Positions 1 through 7,571 of a stretch of 13,872 nucleotides of DNA are shown piece after piece. The stretch's first letter is position 1. Each line of letters starts with the position of its first letter. The stretch is from a bacterium (lineage in GTDB: Bacteria; CSSED10-310; JAJRTK01). The stretch spans positions 1-13,872 of the forward strand of contig JAJRTK010000021.1 in assembly GCA_024278345.1 (NCBI GenBank). The letters are read 5' to 3'. The notes under the pieces are model-generated. The model was given only the letters and a program-made list of their open reading frames with translations. It was not told where the DNA came from and ran no database searches. The position numbers were made by a program, and so were the translations under genes.

Positions 1-1
1 G

Positions 2-22
2 AACCCAGAACCAGGAACCCAC
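2..22 (+). repeat. Three heptanucleotide repeats abutting a start codon
   Basis: Three consecutive 7-nt units (AACCCAG, AACCAGG, AACCCAC) run directly into the ATG at 23. The middle unit contains AGGA about seven bases before the ATG, so the repeat itself appears to supply the Shine-Dalgarno sequence. The same repeat family lies downstream of this gene (1589-1700) and just before its paralogue (12721-12748). Confidence 0.8.
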
Positions 23-1588
23 ATGCACCGCTTTTTCAATACCGCCGGACCCTGTGACCCGAAAAAACATTACATGCTCCCGCCGGAACGCCGGATCCCC
101 GGTGTCCACCGCCTCATCGATCAAGAACTCTACTTCGTCATCCACGCGCCACGGCAGGTGGGTAAGACCACCTGTTTCCGCACCCTCGCACAAACTCTCA
201 CCGCCGAGGGAAACTACGCCGCCCTCCACGCAAGTTGTGAAATGGCCCAGGCCATGGGAAAAAACATCGAGGGAGCCGTCCAGGCCATCGTCGAAGCCCT
301 CCTGAAAGAAGCGCGGCTCCAACTTCCCAACGAACTTCGACCCCCAAAAGTCCCCCACGTGAGTTCCGCCACCCGCTTGAACCTCTTCCTGGCACAGTGG
401 GCGGAAACCTGCCCTTTGCCCGTCGTCCTCTTCCTGGACGAAATCGACGCTCTTTTGGACGAAAGCCTCGTCTCCGTCCTCCGCCAGCTCCGGGACGGCT
501 ACATGAGCAGACCCGGCGCCTTCCCACAGTCCGTCGCCCTCATCGGACTCCGCGACGTCCGCGACTACAAGGTCTCCATCCGGCCCAAAACCGCCAGCCT
601 CGGCACCTCTTCACCCTTCAACATCAAGGTCGACTCCATCACCATCCGCAACTTCACACAAGACGAAGTCGCCGAACTCTACCTCCAGCACACCGAAGAA
701 ACCGGCCAAACCTTCACCGATGAAGCCCTGGAAATGGCTTGGGACTTGACCCGCGGTCAGCCCTGGCTCGTCAACGCCCTGGCCCGCCTGGTCGTGGAAA
801 AGGATGTCGCCGACCGCCACACACCCATCACCGCCGCTCACATCGAGGCCGCCAAGGAAGCCATCATCCAGCGCCGCGACACACACCTCGACTCCCTCGT
901 CCACAAGCTCCGCGAGCCACGCGTCCGCCGCATTATCGAACCCATCCTCGCTGGCGAGCTACTCCTGGGGGAACGCCTCGACGACGACCTCGCATACGTC
1001 GAAGACTTGGGACTCATCCAACGACACGACGGCGGCTACGTGCATATCGCAAATCCCATCTACCAGGAAGTGCTTCCCCGCACCCTGGCCTATTCCATCC
1101 AAGGCAACATCCCAAATCCCACCGCATGGTATATCAAAGAGGACGGCTCCCTCGACATTGACGCTCTCCTCAGCGCATTCCTCTCCTTCTGGAAGCAGCA
1201 CGGCGAGCCTCTCATGGCCGCGCAGCCCTACCACGAGATCGCTCCACACCTCGTCCTCATGGCCTTCCTACAGCGCATCGTCAACGGCGGCGGCACCATC
1301 GACCGCGAATACGCCGTCGCCTCCGGCAGGATGGACCTCTGCATCCGCTGGCCTCACCCAAGAAGACTCCAGCTCGAAGCCCTGGAGATCAAGGTCTGGA
1401 AACCCAAAAGACCCGACCCACTCCACGAAGGCCTCCGGCAGCTCACCCGCTACCTCCAAAGACTCGAACTGGACCACGGAGTCCTCGCACTCTTCGACCG
1501 AAGACCCCAGGCCCCACCCATCGAGGAGCGCTCCAAGATGCAACCGCTGACCCACGACGGTAGGCAAATCATCCTGCTACGCCTCTAA
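23..1588 (+). CDS. AAA-like P-loop ATPase with C-terminal PD-(D/E)XK nuclease-like domain
   Basis: A 521-residue soluble protein. The N-terminus (FFNTAGPC, then HYMLPPERR) is the characteristic lead-in of a bacterial AAA-like family resembling AAA_35. A Walker A motif APRQVGKTT lies at residues 42-50 and Walker B VVLFLDEID at 134-142 (D139, E140). Residues of about 300-350 look like a winged-helix segment following the ATPase. The C-terminal part carries the spaced signature of a PD-(D/E)XK nuclease fold: D438, E455-I-K457, then Q473 in a helix with QLTRYL. It is probably an ATP-dependent nuclease or regulator, but its substrate is unknown. A close paralogue begins at 12752, so the two copies bracket the CRISPR-Cas operon as direct repeats. 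The ATG at 23 is chosen because it follows the repeat-borne AGGA and matches the paralogue's start. Whether it takes part in CRISPR immunity is not shown by the sequence. Confidence 0.85.
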   Translation: MHRFFNTAGPCDPKKHYMLPPERRIPGVHRLIDQELYFVIHAPRQVGKTTCFRTLAQTLTAEGNYAALHASCEMAQAMGKNIEGAVQAIVEALLKEARLQLPNELRPPKVPHVSSATRLNLFLAQWAETCPLPVVLFLDEIDALLDESLVSVLRQLRDGYMSRPGAFPQSVALIGLRDVRDYKVSIRPKTASLGTSSPFNIKVDSITIRNFTQDEVAELYLQHTEETGQTFTDEALEMAWDLTRGQPWLVNALARLVVEKDVADRHTPITAAHIEAAKEAIIQRRDTHLDSLVHKLREPRVRRIIEPILAGELLLGERLDDDLAYVEDLGLIQRHDGGYVHIANPIYQEVLPRTLAYSIQGNIPNPTAWYIKEDGSLDIDALLSAFLSFWKQHGEPLMAAQPYHEIAPHLVLMAFLQRIVNGGGTIDREYAVASGRMDLCIRWPHPRRLQLEALEIKVWKPKRPDPLHEGLRQLTRYLQRLELDHGVLALFDRRPQAPPIEERSKMQPLTHDGRQIILLRL

Positions 1589-1700
1589 AACCCAGAACCC
1601 AAAACCAGGAACCCAAAACCCAGAACCAGGAACCCAGAACCCAAAACCAGGAACCCAGAACCAGGAACCCAGAACCAGGAACCCAAAACCCAGAACCCAC
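1589..1700 (+). repeat. Sixteen-unit heptanucleotide tandem array
   Basis: It begins on the base after the stop codon of the upstream ATPase gene. Sixteen in-phase 7-nt units follow: AACCCAG, AACCAGG and AACCCAA in irregular order, ending with AACCCAC. The same final unit ends the short array before that gene, where it directly abuts the ATG. Here it is followed by unrelated sequence. Such arrays change copy number by slippage. Their association with both ATPase copies suggests they travel with the gene. Confidence 0.9.
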
Positions 1701-2060
1701 TTTCCCAGCGTTCGCTTTACCGCGGTTCGGCGCCGCAACGTGCCGCAACGTTCATGGCCTGTTCATGGGCCGCCGGGGTCGGCGCCGTAGCCTGCCTCGA
1801 TGGTCCGCGTCCCCTTCGGGGCGGCGCCCGCGATCCAGGCCCGTTCTTGGTCTTGTCGATGCCGGTCCAGCCTTGTCCATGGGAACTCGCCAAGCGGTTC
1901 AGGCAACTGTTCGGACTCGTCATGGCGACAAGATACAAGGGGTAGCCGTCGTTTGCGGGCTTCAGATGCGAGTTGGGCGCCAACAGGGCTGTGGGTGGAT
2001 TGCCGCCGCGCCATGGTTGAGGGCTTCGGGGCGGAGTCATGGGTGGCGAAAAGCGGACGG

Positions 2061-2097
2061 CAGCGGCCGGATGGCCGCTGATGGGAGCGGAACGCAG
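2061..2097 (+). repeat. Degenerate copy of dispersed hairpin repeat
   Basis: This segment shares CCGGATGGC and the following GATG-x-GAGCGGAACGCA with the repeat at 7650-7700. Its core forms a hairpin CGGCC-GGAT-GGCCG. The other copies form GCGCC-GGAT-GGCGC with the same loop. The stem bases differ but pairing is kept, which suggests the hairpin itself is selected, as in REP-like elements. Confidence 0.55.
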
Positions 2098-2143
2098 CAT
2101 GCATGGGAGTTCCTGAGAGCGGGAAAAAATGGACGAATCATCA

Positions 2144-2176
2144 TTGTCAAATGTACACTTCCTGCATCGCTTATTT
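2144..2176 (+). promoter_or_regulatory. Weak candidate promoter for the cas operon
   Basis: A TTGTCA hexamer at 2144-2149 resembles a -35 box and lies in the only AT-rich part of the upstream region. The best -10-like element, TTATTT at 2171-2176, gives a 21-base spacer, which is longer than ideal. The position about 55 bases before the cas10 start is plausible, but the match is poor. Confidence 0.2.
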
Positions 2177-2229
2177 TTCCGAGCAGCAGATCACAAGAGT
2201 TTCGGGGGTGCGAGAAAGGTGGGATGCTC

Positions 2230-3915
2230 ATGACGAAGATCCTTGTCGTCCTGGATATTCCGGGGATCAAGAACTATGTCTTCAGCTCCAACGTGTTGCG
2301 CGAGATCCAAGGCGCCAGCGCTTTGATCGATCATTTCAGCAGGTGGGAGACGGAGCCCCTACTGCGAGACTGGTTCGCGCAACATTGTTGTGGGAATTCC
2401 GTCAGTGAAGGCTCGGCGGCGGTGGAGGTGGAAAAGATCTTCGCCAACGCCGGCGGCGGTCAGTTCCTGGTCCGGAACTCGCCTGGCGAAGCCGAGGTGC
2501 GCGGGGCGCTTCTTCACGTGGCGCGCGAACTCCGGCACCGGTCCCAGGGCGGTCTGTTTCTGAACTTCGGGATGGCGCGGGTCTCGGATGAAGAGGACGG
2601 CTACCGCAAAGCCTTGGACCAGGCCCACCTCCGCATGCGGCGGCGCAGGAAGTCGGCGCCGAGAACCGGGGTTGCGGCCACCTGGCCCCTCGCGCGGGAA
2701 TGCGACAGCCTGGCCTGCGAACCGGCCAGTCTCCTGGTGGATATGGAGGGCGTAACCGTGGGCGAGGGAGCCCAGCTTTCCGAAAGCGATCCGGAGACTC
2801 GATGGCTCTCCATGGTGGCTTACGGGAAGTTGGAAGCCGCCCGTTGGGCGCGGGGCCGCGACGAGAAGAACCTCTGGGCCGAATTCAGGAGAGAGACGGG
2901 GAAGACTCCCGCGTACAGCCTGGAAAGCCTGGGCAAGAGTGCCCGGCGCACCGGGTATGTGGGCATCCTTTATGCCGACGGCAACAGCATGGGCAAGGTC
3001 GTGCGGAGTATCCCCGATCCGGCGAGCTACCGCGCTTTCTCCGACATCGTGGACAACGCTATCCGAAAGAGCGCCTACACTTTGATCAAGGATCTGACCC
3101 TCAAGGCCTTCCCCCTGCTCCTGGGAGGTGACGACCTGGTCATGATCGTGGCGGCGGATCGGGCCTTGGAATTTGCCGCGCGACTGCCCGGCGAGTTCCA
3201 GCGCCGCTCCAAGGACGGGATCGCCGCCTCCGGAACAGACTGGCTCAGGAAGCGTTGCCCCGACGGGTTTTCCCTCTCCATCGGCGTCGCTTTCGGTCGG
3301 GCCAGCCACCCGTTCCACCTTTTGCTCCACCAGGCAGAACAGCTCTTGAAAAGCGCCAAACGCGACGCGCTGTCGGAAGCGGAGCCCACGAAGAAGGCCA
3401 GGATCGATTTCCACCTGACCCAGAGTTCCTCCACCCGGGAACTCCAGGCTTTGCGGCGGCAGGAATGGAGGTTCACCGAAACGATTCCCACTCCGGGAGG
3501 AAGCCGGGTCATATCCTGCTCCCGGACCTTTCGGCCCTACTCCCCGGAGAGCCTCCGGGCACTATTGGACTGCACCCAGAGACTCCGGGAGGAGAAACTG
3601 CCGCGGAACAAGGCCAGCGCCATGGCCGAGGCCGCGTGGAGCGATTCCCTCCTGCAAGCCGAGATCCTGGCCCTGGAGAACATCGGGCGTCTGAAACCCA
3701 AACACAGAAAGATCCTCGTCGACCTGGAGAAAAAACTCCGATGCTCGGAAACCCCACCCTTCCATGTCATCCCGGATTCCCAGGAACGCCGGGCGTTCGC
3801 CATCGATCTCCAGGAGTGCCTCTCCCTGCAGAGTACGGCCGTGGAGGAAGACGAGGATGCCACGACCGACAAAACACCGGTCGCGGCAGAACACGGTCGT
3901 GAAGGAGGGGGATGA
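2230..3915 (+). CDS. cas10: Cas10, type III CRISPR large subunit (HD-less, GGDD cyclase intact)
   Basis: Large subunit of a type III effector complex, expected to make cyclic oligoadenylates when the complex binds target RNA. The 561-residue protein starts directly with the first palm domain (VLDIPGIKNYVFSSNVLREI near residues 7-26, with FANAGGGQF further on). There is no N-terminal HD nuclease domain, a usual trait of subtype III-D Cas10. The second palm has YADGNSMGK at 248-256, GGDD at 299-302 and a later SIGVAF segment followed by a helix with AEQLLKSAK. The treble-clef zinc site normally seen between the palms appears reduced to CDSLAC. The ATG at 2230 is preferred because AGGTG lies eight bases before it; 2224 is an in-frame alternative. 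The frame stays open upstream to 1765, but that part has no family resemblance. First gene of the operon. Its GC-rich tail ends in EHGREGGG, which encodes a Shine-Dalgarno-like run. Confidence 0.93.
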   Translation: MTKILVVLDIPGIKNYVFSSNVLREIQGASALIDHFSRWETEPLLRDWFAQHCCGNSVSEGSAAVEVEKIFANAGGGQFLVRNSPGEAEVRGALLHVARELRHRSQGGLFLNFGMARVSDEEDGYRKALDQAHLRMRRRRKSAPRTGVAATWPLARECDSLACEPASLLVDMEGVTVGEGAQLSESDPETRWLSMVAYGKLEAARWARGRDEKNLWAEFRRETGKTPAYSLESLGKSARRTGYVGILYADGNSMGKVVRSIPDPASYRAFSDIVDNAIRKSAYTLIKDLTLKAFPLLLGGDDLVMIVAADRALEFAARLPGEFQRRSKDGIAASGTDWLRKRCPDGFSLSIGVAFGRASHPFHLLLHQAEQLLKSAKRDALSEAEPTKKARIDFHLTQSSSTRELQALRRQEWRFTETIPTPGGSRVISCSRTFRPYSPESLRALLDCTQRLREEKLPRNKASAMAEAAWSDSLLQAEILALENIGRLKPKHRKILVDLEKKLRCSETPPFHVIPDSQERRAFAIDLQECLSLQSTAVEEDEDATTDKTPVAAEHGREGGG

Positions 3916-4064
3916 TCCAACGACGGGATGACACACCAATCTCCGGGCCTCCGGCGCCGAGCCTCGAAAACCACTCCGCGAAGCGCGACCGGTCTCCTTC
4001 ACAAGAACTCACCATGGGAAACGAGCCATGCCTGACCTCGAACTTTCCTATCGACTGCAACTGA
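3912..4064 (+). CDS. Possible 50-residue ORF overlapping the cas10 stop
   Basis: An ATG at 3912 overlaps the cas10 stop as ATGA and lies three bases after a strong AAGGAGG. The frame encodes 50 residues rich in polar residues and proline, then ends at 4062-4064, 36 bases inside the following RAMP gene in another frame. It has no recognised domain. It may only couple translation between the two genes, and the spacing from the ribosome-binding site is short, so confidence is low. Confidence 0.2.
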   Translation: MIQRRDDTPISGPPAPSLENHSAKRDRSPSQELTMGNEPCLTSNFPIDCN

Positions 4065-4999
4065 TGGGCCGATGGCACTTCGGAAGCGGCCTGGAACGCG
4101 GCACCCTGGACCGGGCGATCCTTCGGGATGGCCGAGGCGTGCCGTACATTCCTGGTTCTCACCTCAAGGGCCGGCTCCGGGAGGCGGTCGAGTGGATCTG
4201 CCGCATCCTGAAGCTTCCGGTCTTCGAGCCTCACTCGCTGGACGACGAGAGCGCCCGCAGGTTCGCCCTGCCCCAAGCCTCCGGCAACCCCGTGGAGCGC
4301 CTCTTCGGGGCCCGCGACCGGGAGGGCTCCCTGATCGTCGGCCACGCCCACCCAGACGGAACCCGCGCCCAAAAGCTTCTGGCGTCTCCAGACGCTCTCC
4401 TGCCTCTCCGGCGCGTATCCATGGACCGCGGCCTGGGCCGCGCCCGGGACCGGCGGCTCTTTTACACCGAATACGGCTACGGCTTGCCTTCTCAGCCTGC
4501 GGGTGCCGCCGTCACGGAGGACACCGCCACCGCGCCCTCCGTCACCTTCCGCGGCCGCATCCTGGCCCGCCACGTGCCACAACGCCTCCCCACCATCGGC
4601 GAGCCCCTCTTCTCCGGCTGGGAGCCCGGCTGGCCGCTGGATTGGTCCATCCTCGCGGCCTCTCTCCTGGCCCTCGAACGGGTGGGCGGCGACGTGAGCA
4701 CCGGCGCCGGTGCCTGCGAAATCGACCTCGAAAACACGCGATGGCGCCCCGAAAAAGGCCGGGAATGGAAGAGCCTGGACAATCCTCATCGACTCCTGAA
4801 GCCCCTGGAGTCCCTGGGTTGCTTCCCCCTCTTCCAGATGGCCGAACCGGGTTCCCACGGCGCCGAGTCCCGTCTCCCAAGCTTCCTCCAATTCGCCAAG
4901 GACGACCTAGGCTGCTCCCTGGAATCCATCGACCAACAAGCGGAATGGAGAGACGACTGGAGCATGGCCCTGGAATACTTTGATGAGACATCCGCATAG
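4028..4999 (+). CDS. Cas7-type RAMP protein (Csm3-like, type III-D)
   Basis: A 323-residue backbone subunit of the RNA-targeting complex. RAMP features: an N-terminal beta strand leading to GRWHFGSG, then D28 in GTLDRAIL, then YIPGSHLKGRLRE (P42-GSHLKG). D28 aligns with the aspartate that cleaves target RNA in Csm3, so this subunit may be catalytic. A glycine-rich RAMP loop GGDVSTGAG occurs at 220-228. The last 90 residues are a C-terminal extension not needed for the core fold. The start is weakly supported by GGGAAACGAG upstream of ATG 4028. It lies between cas10 and csx10, the order seen in many III-D loci. The gap to cas10 is 112 bases, and the next gene follows after 10 bases. Confidence 0.85.
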   Translation: MPDLELSYRLQLMGRWHFGSGLERGTLDRAILRDGRGVPYIPGSHLKGRLREAVEWICRILKLPVFEPHSLDDESARRFALPQASGNPVERLFGARDREGSLIVGHAHPDGTRAQKLLASPDALLPLRRVSMDRGLGRARDRRLFYTEYGYGLPSQPAGAAVTEDTATAPSVTFRGRILARHVPQRLPTIGEPLFSGWEPGWPLDWSILAASLLALERVGGDVSTGAGACEIDLENTRWRPEKGREWKSLDNPHRLLKPLESLGCFPLFQMAEPGSHGAESRLPSFLQFAKDDLGCSLESIDQQAEWRDDWSMALEYFDETSA

Positions 5000-5009
5000 G
5001 AGCCCAACC

Positions 5010-6368
5010 ATGACCCTGCAGCCCTTGGAACTGAAAGCGACACTCCTGGAACCGGTGGCCATCCGGGCCAACCGCCAGTCCACGCGCTCGGAAGGCCTGG
5101 CCTGGATTCCCGGCTCCACCCTCCTGGGTGCCCTGGCCCACGCCTACCTCCGCTGGGCCGGCGCCCCGGACGACGACGGATTCCAAATCCTGTTCCAGGA
5201 CGAGAACCACTGCCGCTGGGGCTCCCTCCGGACCGGGATCTACCAGCCACCGGCCACCGCCGCAAGCTGCAAGCGGTTCCCCGGCATCTCCGGCGCCACC
5301 ACCTCGAAAAGCGGCGCCACGCCACCCGCCGACTCCGAGGCCCACGGCATCCACGACCTGCTCCTGGCCGAGCTCCTGGCCCTCCGGAAACCGGAAGACG
5401 CCCCCACAGCGATTCTCTGCCGCTGCGGAGAACCCCTCAAGCCCTATCGATCCCCGCTCCTCACCACCTCTTCAAAAAAAGGCGGCCTCCAGTTCGCAGC
5501 ACCAGCACAACCCGTCCGACGAACACGCCTCCACGTGGGCATCCTCAGGACCACTTCCACCGCGGCCAAGCAGATCCTCTTCTCCGAGGAAACCCTCGAC
5601 TGCTGGATCAAAACCGGGGCCGAACCCGGCATCGACGCCTACGAACCCACCATCCTCTCCGGAACCATCGAACTCTCCGACCATGCCAGGAAGACCCTGA
5701 AAAGCCTCCTGGACCTCCTCGACTCCCGCGTCGATGTCGGCGCCTCCCGCTCCCGAGGCCTGGGATCCCTCGAACTGAAGATGGGCCAACCACTCCCAAC
5801 TCCCTCCACCACCCAACTCGACCGGTTCAGCAATCAGGCGGCACACCACCTGTCCGGAACCGATTCCATCTTCACCCTCACCTTTCCCGAGGGCGCCCTC
5901 TTCCTCGACCCCCTCCTACGCTTCACCAACGACCCCGCCGCCGCCATCCCCTGGCTGCCACCCATGCCCAGGGAAGACCAAAAGCCCGAGACCGTCGATG
6001 GCATCACGCCACTCTACGGAAACGCCGAGTTCACCCGCCTCCGAGGATGGCACGGAGCACATGGACTCCCAAGGTCCGACGACCTGGCCCTGGAACCAGG
6101 AGCCATCTTCGCCTACGAAGTCCACCAAGACCAATGGCCCAACGTCCAGGAGCGACTCCTCCAACTCGCCGCCACCGGCGCAGGCCTTCGACGCAACGAA
6201 GGATTGGGCCGCGTCCGGATCTCCGACCCGTTCCACCTCAAATTCGCCTACCAACCCACCGCCCAAACGCCTGGAAGCCACCCCCCCAACGCACCCACCA
6301 ACCACTTAAAAACAAAGCGTTCCACCAAAAATACCCGAAAAAAGAAGAAAAAGAAACGCAAGCGATGA
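5010..6368 (+). CDS. csx10: Csx10, two-domain Cas5-like RAMP of type III-D
   Basis: A 452-residue protein expected to cap the crRNA 5' end in the complex, as Cas5/Cmr3-type subunits do. Two RAMP domains are visible. The first has IPGSTLLGAL at 33-42 and a glycine-rich loop VGASRSRGLGS at 243-253. The second ends in a glycine-rich loop around GLRRNEGLGRV (391-401). A reduced cysteine motif CRCGEPLKPY starts at 137; many family members have a fuller zinc-binding pair here. Between them is the VRRTRLHVGILRTT-type strand typical of Csx10. The C-terminus is a very basic tail after residue 430 (KKKKKKRKR), which could bind nucleic acid or be a slippage product of the A-rich DNA at 6330-6365. ATG 5010 follows AGGAG at 4998-5002. 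An upstream in-frame TTG at 4980 would overlap the previous gene. Confidence 0.82.
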   Translation: MTLQPLELKATLLEPVAIRANRQSTRSEGLAWIPGSTLLGALAHAYLRWAGAPDDDGFQILFQDENHCRWGSLRTGIYQPPATAASCKRFPGISGATTSKSGATPPADSEAHGIHDLLLAELLALRKPEDAPTAILCRCGEPLKPYRSPLLTTSSKKGGLQFAAPAQPVRRTRLHVGILRTTSTAAKQILFSEETLDCWIKTGAEPGIDAYEPTILSGTIELSDHARKTLKSLLDLLDSRVDVGASRSRGLGSLELKMGQPLPTPSTTQLDRFSNQAAHHLSGTDSIFTLTFPEGALFLDPLLRFTNDPAAAIPWLPPMPREDQKPETVDGITPLYGNAEFTRLRGWHGAHGLPRSDDLALEPGAIFAYEVHQDQWPNVQERLLQLAATGAGLRRNEGLGRVRISDPFHLKFAYQPTAQTPGSHPPNAPTNHLKTKRSTKNTRKKKKKKRKR

Positions 6369-6414
6369 CGCCCAACCCTCCACCCCAATCCCACACGCCG
6401 AAGGAGCATCCCTC

Positions 6415-6867
6415 ATGTCCCTGACACGCGACAACAAGACCATCATCGAACAATGGCTCATCAGTCCCGAGGCGCCCGACGCAAAACGACTGGGCAGGGA
6501 AACCGCCAACGCACTGCATCGCAATGCCACTGATGGCGAAGACCAGAAGGCCACCCGGATCATGACCCAAATCCGAGGCATCCAGAACCTAGTCTACTCC
6601 ACCAACCGCTTCTCCGACATCGAGGAAAGCATCTGGAGCCGCATGGGCCGGGACACCAAGAAAACCAGCATCTGGTGGGAAAAAGTCGCCACCGGGGCGC
6701 GAGAACCCGAACTCGGCCATCGCGTCCTGACGGCCCTGACCAAAATCCGCGACTTCATCGAAAACGAAAACGAACTCAAAAAAAGAAAACTCGAAGCCCG
6801 CATCTACGCCGCAAGGCTCTGGATCCGCCGCTTCGTCGCCAGCTACCTCTTCCACCGCAACTCGTGA
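6415..6867 (+). CDS. Csm2/Cas11-like small subunit
   Basis: A 150-residue, mostly helical, charged protein. The segment RIMTQIRGIQNLVYS at residues 48-62 resembles the TxxQIRxxxN signature of Csm2. The C-terminal helix LEARIYAARLWIRRFVASY fits the end of that family, where a conserved aromatic/basic helix packs on the complex. In type III complexes the small subunit lines the crRNA-target duplex opposite the Cas7 backbone. ATG 6415 has a good AAGGAG at 6401-6406. It follows csx10 by 46 bases. Length and gene position match III-D small subunits. Sequence divergence is high in this family, so the call rests on one motif plus context. Confidence 0.65.
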   Translation: MSLTRDNKTIIEQWLISPEAPDAKRLGRETANALHRNATDGEDQKATRIMTQIRGIQNLVYSTNRFSDIEESIWSRMGRDTKKTSIWWEKVATGAREPELGHRVLTALTKIRDFIENENELKKRKLEARIYAARLWIRRFVASYLFHRNS

Positions 6868-6911
6868 CCCGGCACCAGTCCACGAGGTTTCCTCCCAACG
6901 GCTTCTGGCTT

Positions 6912-6962
6912 CCAGGTGGAGGTCCGCTCCCATCGGGCGCCATCCGGCGCACCGCTGCTCGC
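6912..6962 (-). repeat. 51-bp dispersed hairpin repeat, left inverted copy
   Basis: The reverse complement of this segment matches 7650-7700 with four mismatches in 51, and 32 bases match without a break. The core forms a GCGCC/GGCGC hairpin. Together the two copies bracket the unrecognised gene at 7034-7531 as inverted repeats. I see no transposase or target-site duplication, so this may be a REP-like family rather than an insertion sequence. Confidence 0.85.
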
Positions 6963-7033
6963 ACGGCCACACCCGCAGGCGACAACCCGGAACCGCAAAA
7001 GGAGACAACCCCAAAAAAGAACGGAGAACCGCC

Positions 7034-7531
7034 ATGCCAGCCCCAACCGCCACCAAAGAAACTGCAGACCTCTGGTTCATCGAAGAAAAAATCGTGCCCC
7101 TGGCCAAAAAACAGGCCAACCAGGTGGTCCAACATAATCTCCTTCCAAAGGACCACTATAGCCATATGCTCGAAACCGTGGCCCGCATCGGCCGCCAACA
7201 GCCGGAAAAGCTCGAAAAACTCGCCAAAAACCAAAAACAACGAGCAGAAAAACGAATGTCTAATACCAATAAAAGAGAAGGCAACAAGATCATATTTTGG
7301 GAGCTTGTCCTGGAAGCCGTCCAAAGTCGGACAGCCAGCAATCCCCAAAAAAACCCGGGGCTGTATGATCTGGCCAAGGAGCGGATCGGGGATCCTCCAT
7401 CCCCCAACCCGAGCAAGAGCGAAAAGAAGGAACACGGCAAGAAAATCACAGAACTCCTCCACAAGCTCATTCCCGTTTGGAGCCGGAGCTTCTGCATCCG
7501 GATCCGCTACAAGATGGAGGCGCAGCGATGA
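7034..7531 (+). CDS. Unrecognised basic 165-residue protein inside the cas operon
   Basis: No family recognised. The protein is lysine-, arginine- and glutamine-rich, probably alpha-helical, with no signal peptide, membrane segment or cysteine motif. Residues about 52-78 have heptad-like charged repeats (PEKLEKLAKNQKQRAEKR). A middle stretch rich in Pro, Ser and Lys (about 120-140) looks like a flexible linker before a last helix ending in IRIRYKM. ATG 7034 follows ACGGAG at 7021-7026. The central part, around 7255-7310, is visibly richer in A and T than its neighbours. It lies between the small subunit and the two csm3-like genes, so a structural role such as a second small-subunit-like component or an accessory RNA-binding factor is possible. 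The flanking inverted repeats instead raise the possibility of insertion. The function is unknown. Confidence 0.6.
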   Translation: MPAPTATKETADLWFIEEKIVPLAKKQANQVVQHNLLPKDHYSHMLETVARIGRQQPEKLEKLAKNQKQRAEKRMSNTNKREGNKIIFWELVLEAVQSRTASNPQKNPGLYDLAKERIGDPPSPNPSKSEKKEHGKKITELLHKLIPVWSRSFCIRIRYKMEAQR

Positions 7532-7571
7532 GAGCTGTTGCGGGAGCGTCTTTCGTGCAGGCTCGCCGCGC

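Larger units (their letters stand above)
1701..2229. other. Non-coding stretch upstream of cas10
   Basis: About 530 bases without a convincing gene. Open frames on both strands here are low in complexity and have no ribosome-binding site or recognisable motif. It holds a degenerate copy of a dispersed hairpin repeat (2061-2097), small duplications (GCCGCAACGT twice near 1731-1750, GTTCATGG twice near 1750-1766) and an AT-richer segment (2120-2180), which is the likely promoter region of the CRISPR-Cas operon. No CRISPR repeats are present. Confidence 0.6.

Noticed and set aside
1717-2104. Reverse-strand open frames of 113-127 codons upstream of cas10
   Set aside because: Composition is typical of chance frames in GC-rich DNA (Pro, Arg, Ser rich), there is no ribosome-binding site, and part of the region is a dispersed hairpin repeat.
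1765-2229. In-frame N-terminal extension of cas10 back to 1765
   Set aside because: The extra residues have no similarity to an HD domain or any Cas10 region and contain repeat-derived sequence. A good start with a ribosome-binding site exists at 2230.
2359-3414. Long reverse-strand open frame of 351 codons opposite cas10
   Set aside because: It is a shadow of the strongly supported Cas10 frame with its palm motifs.
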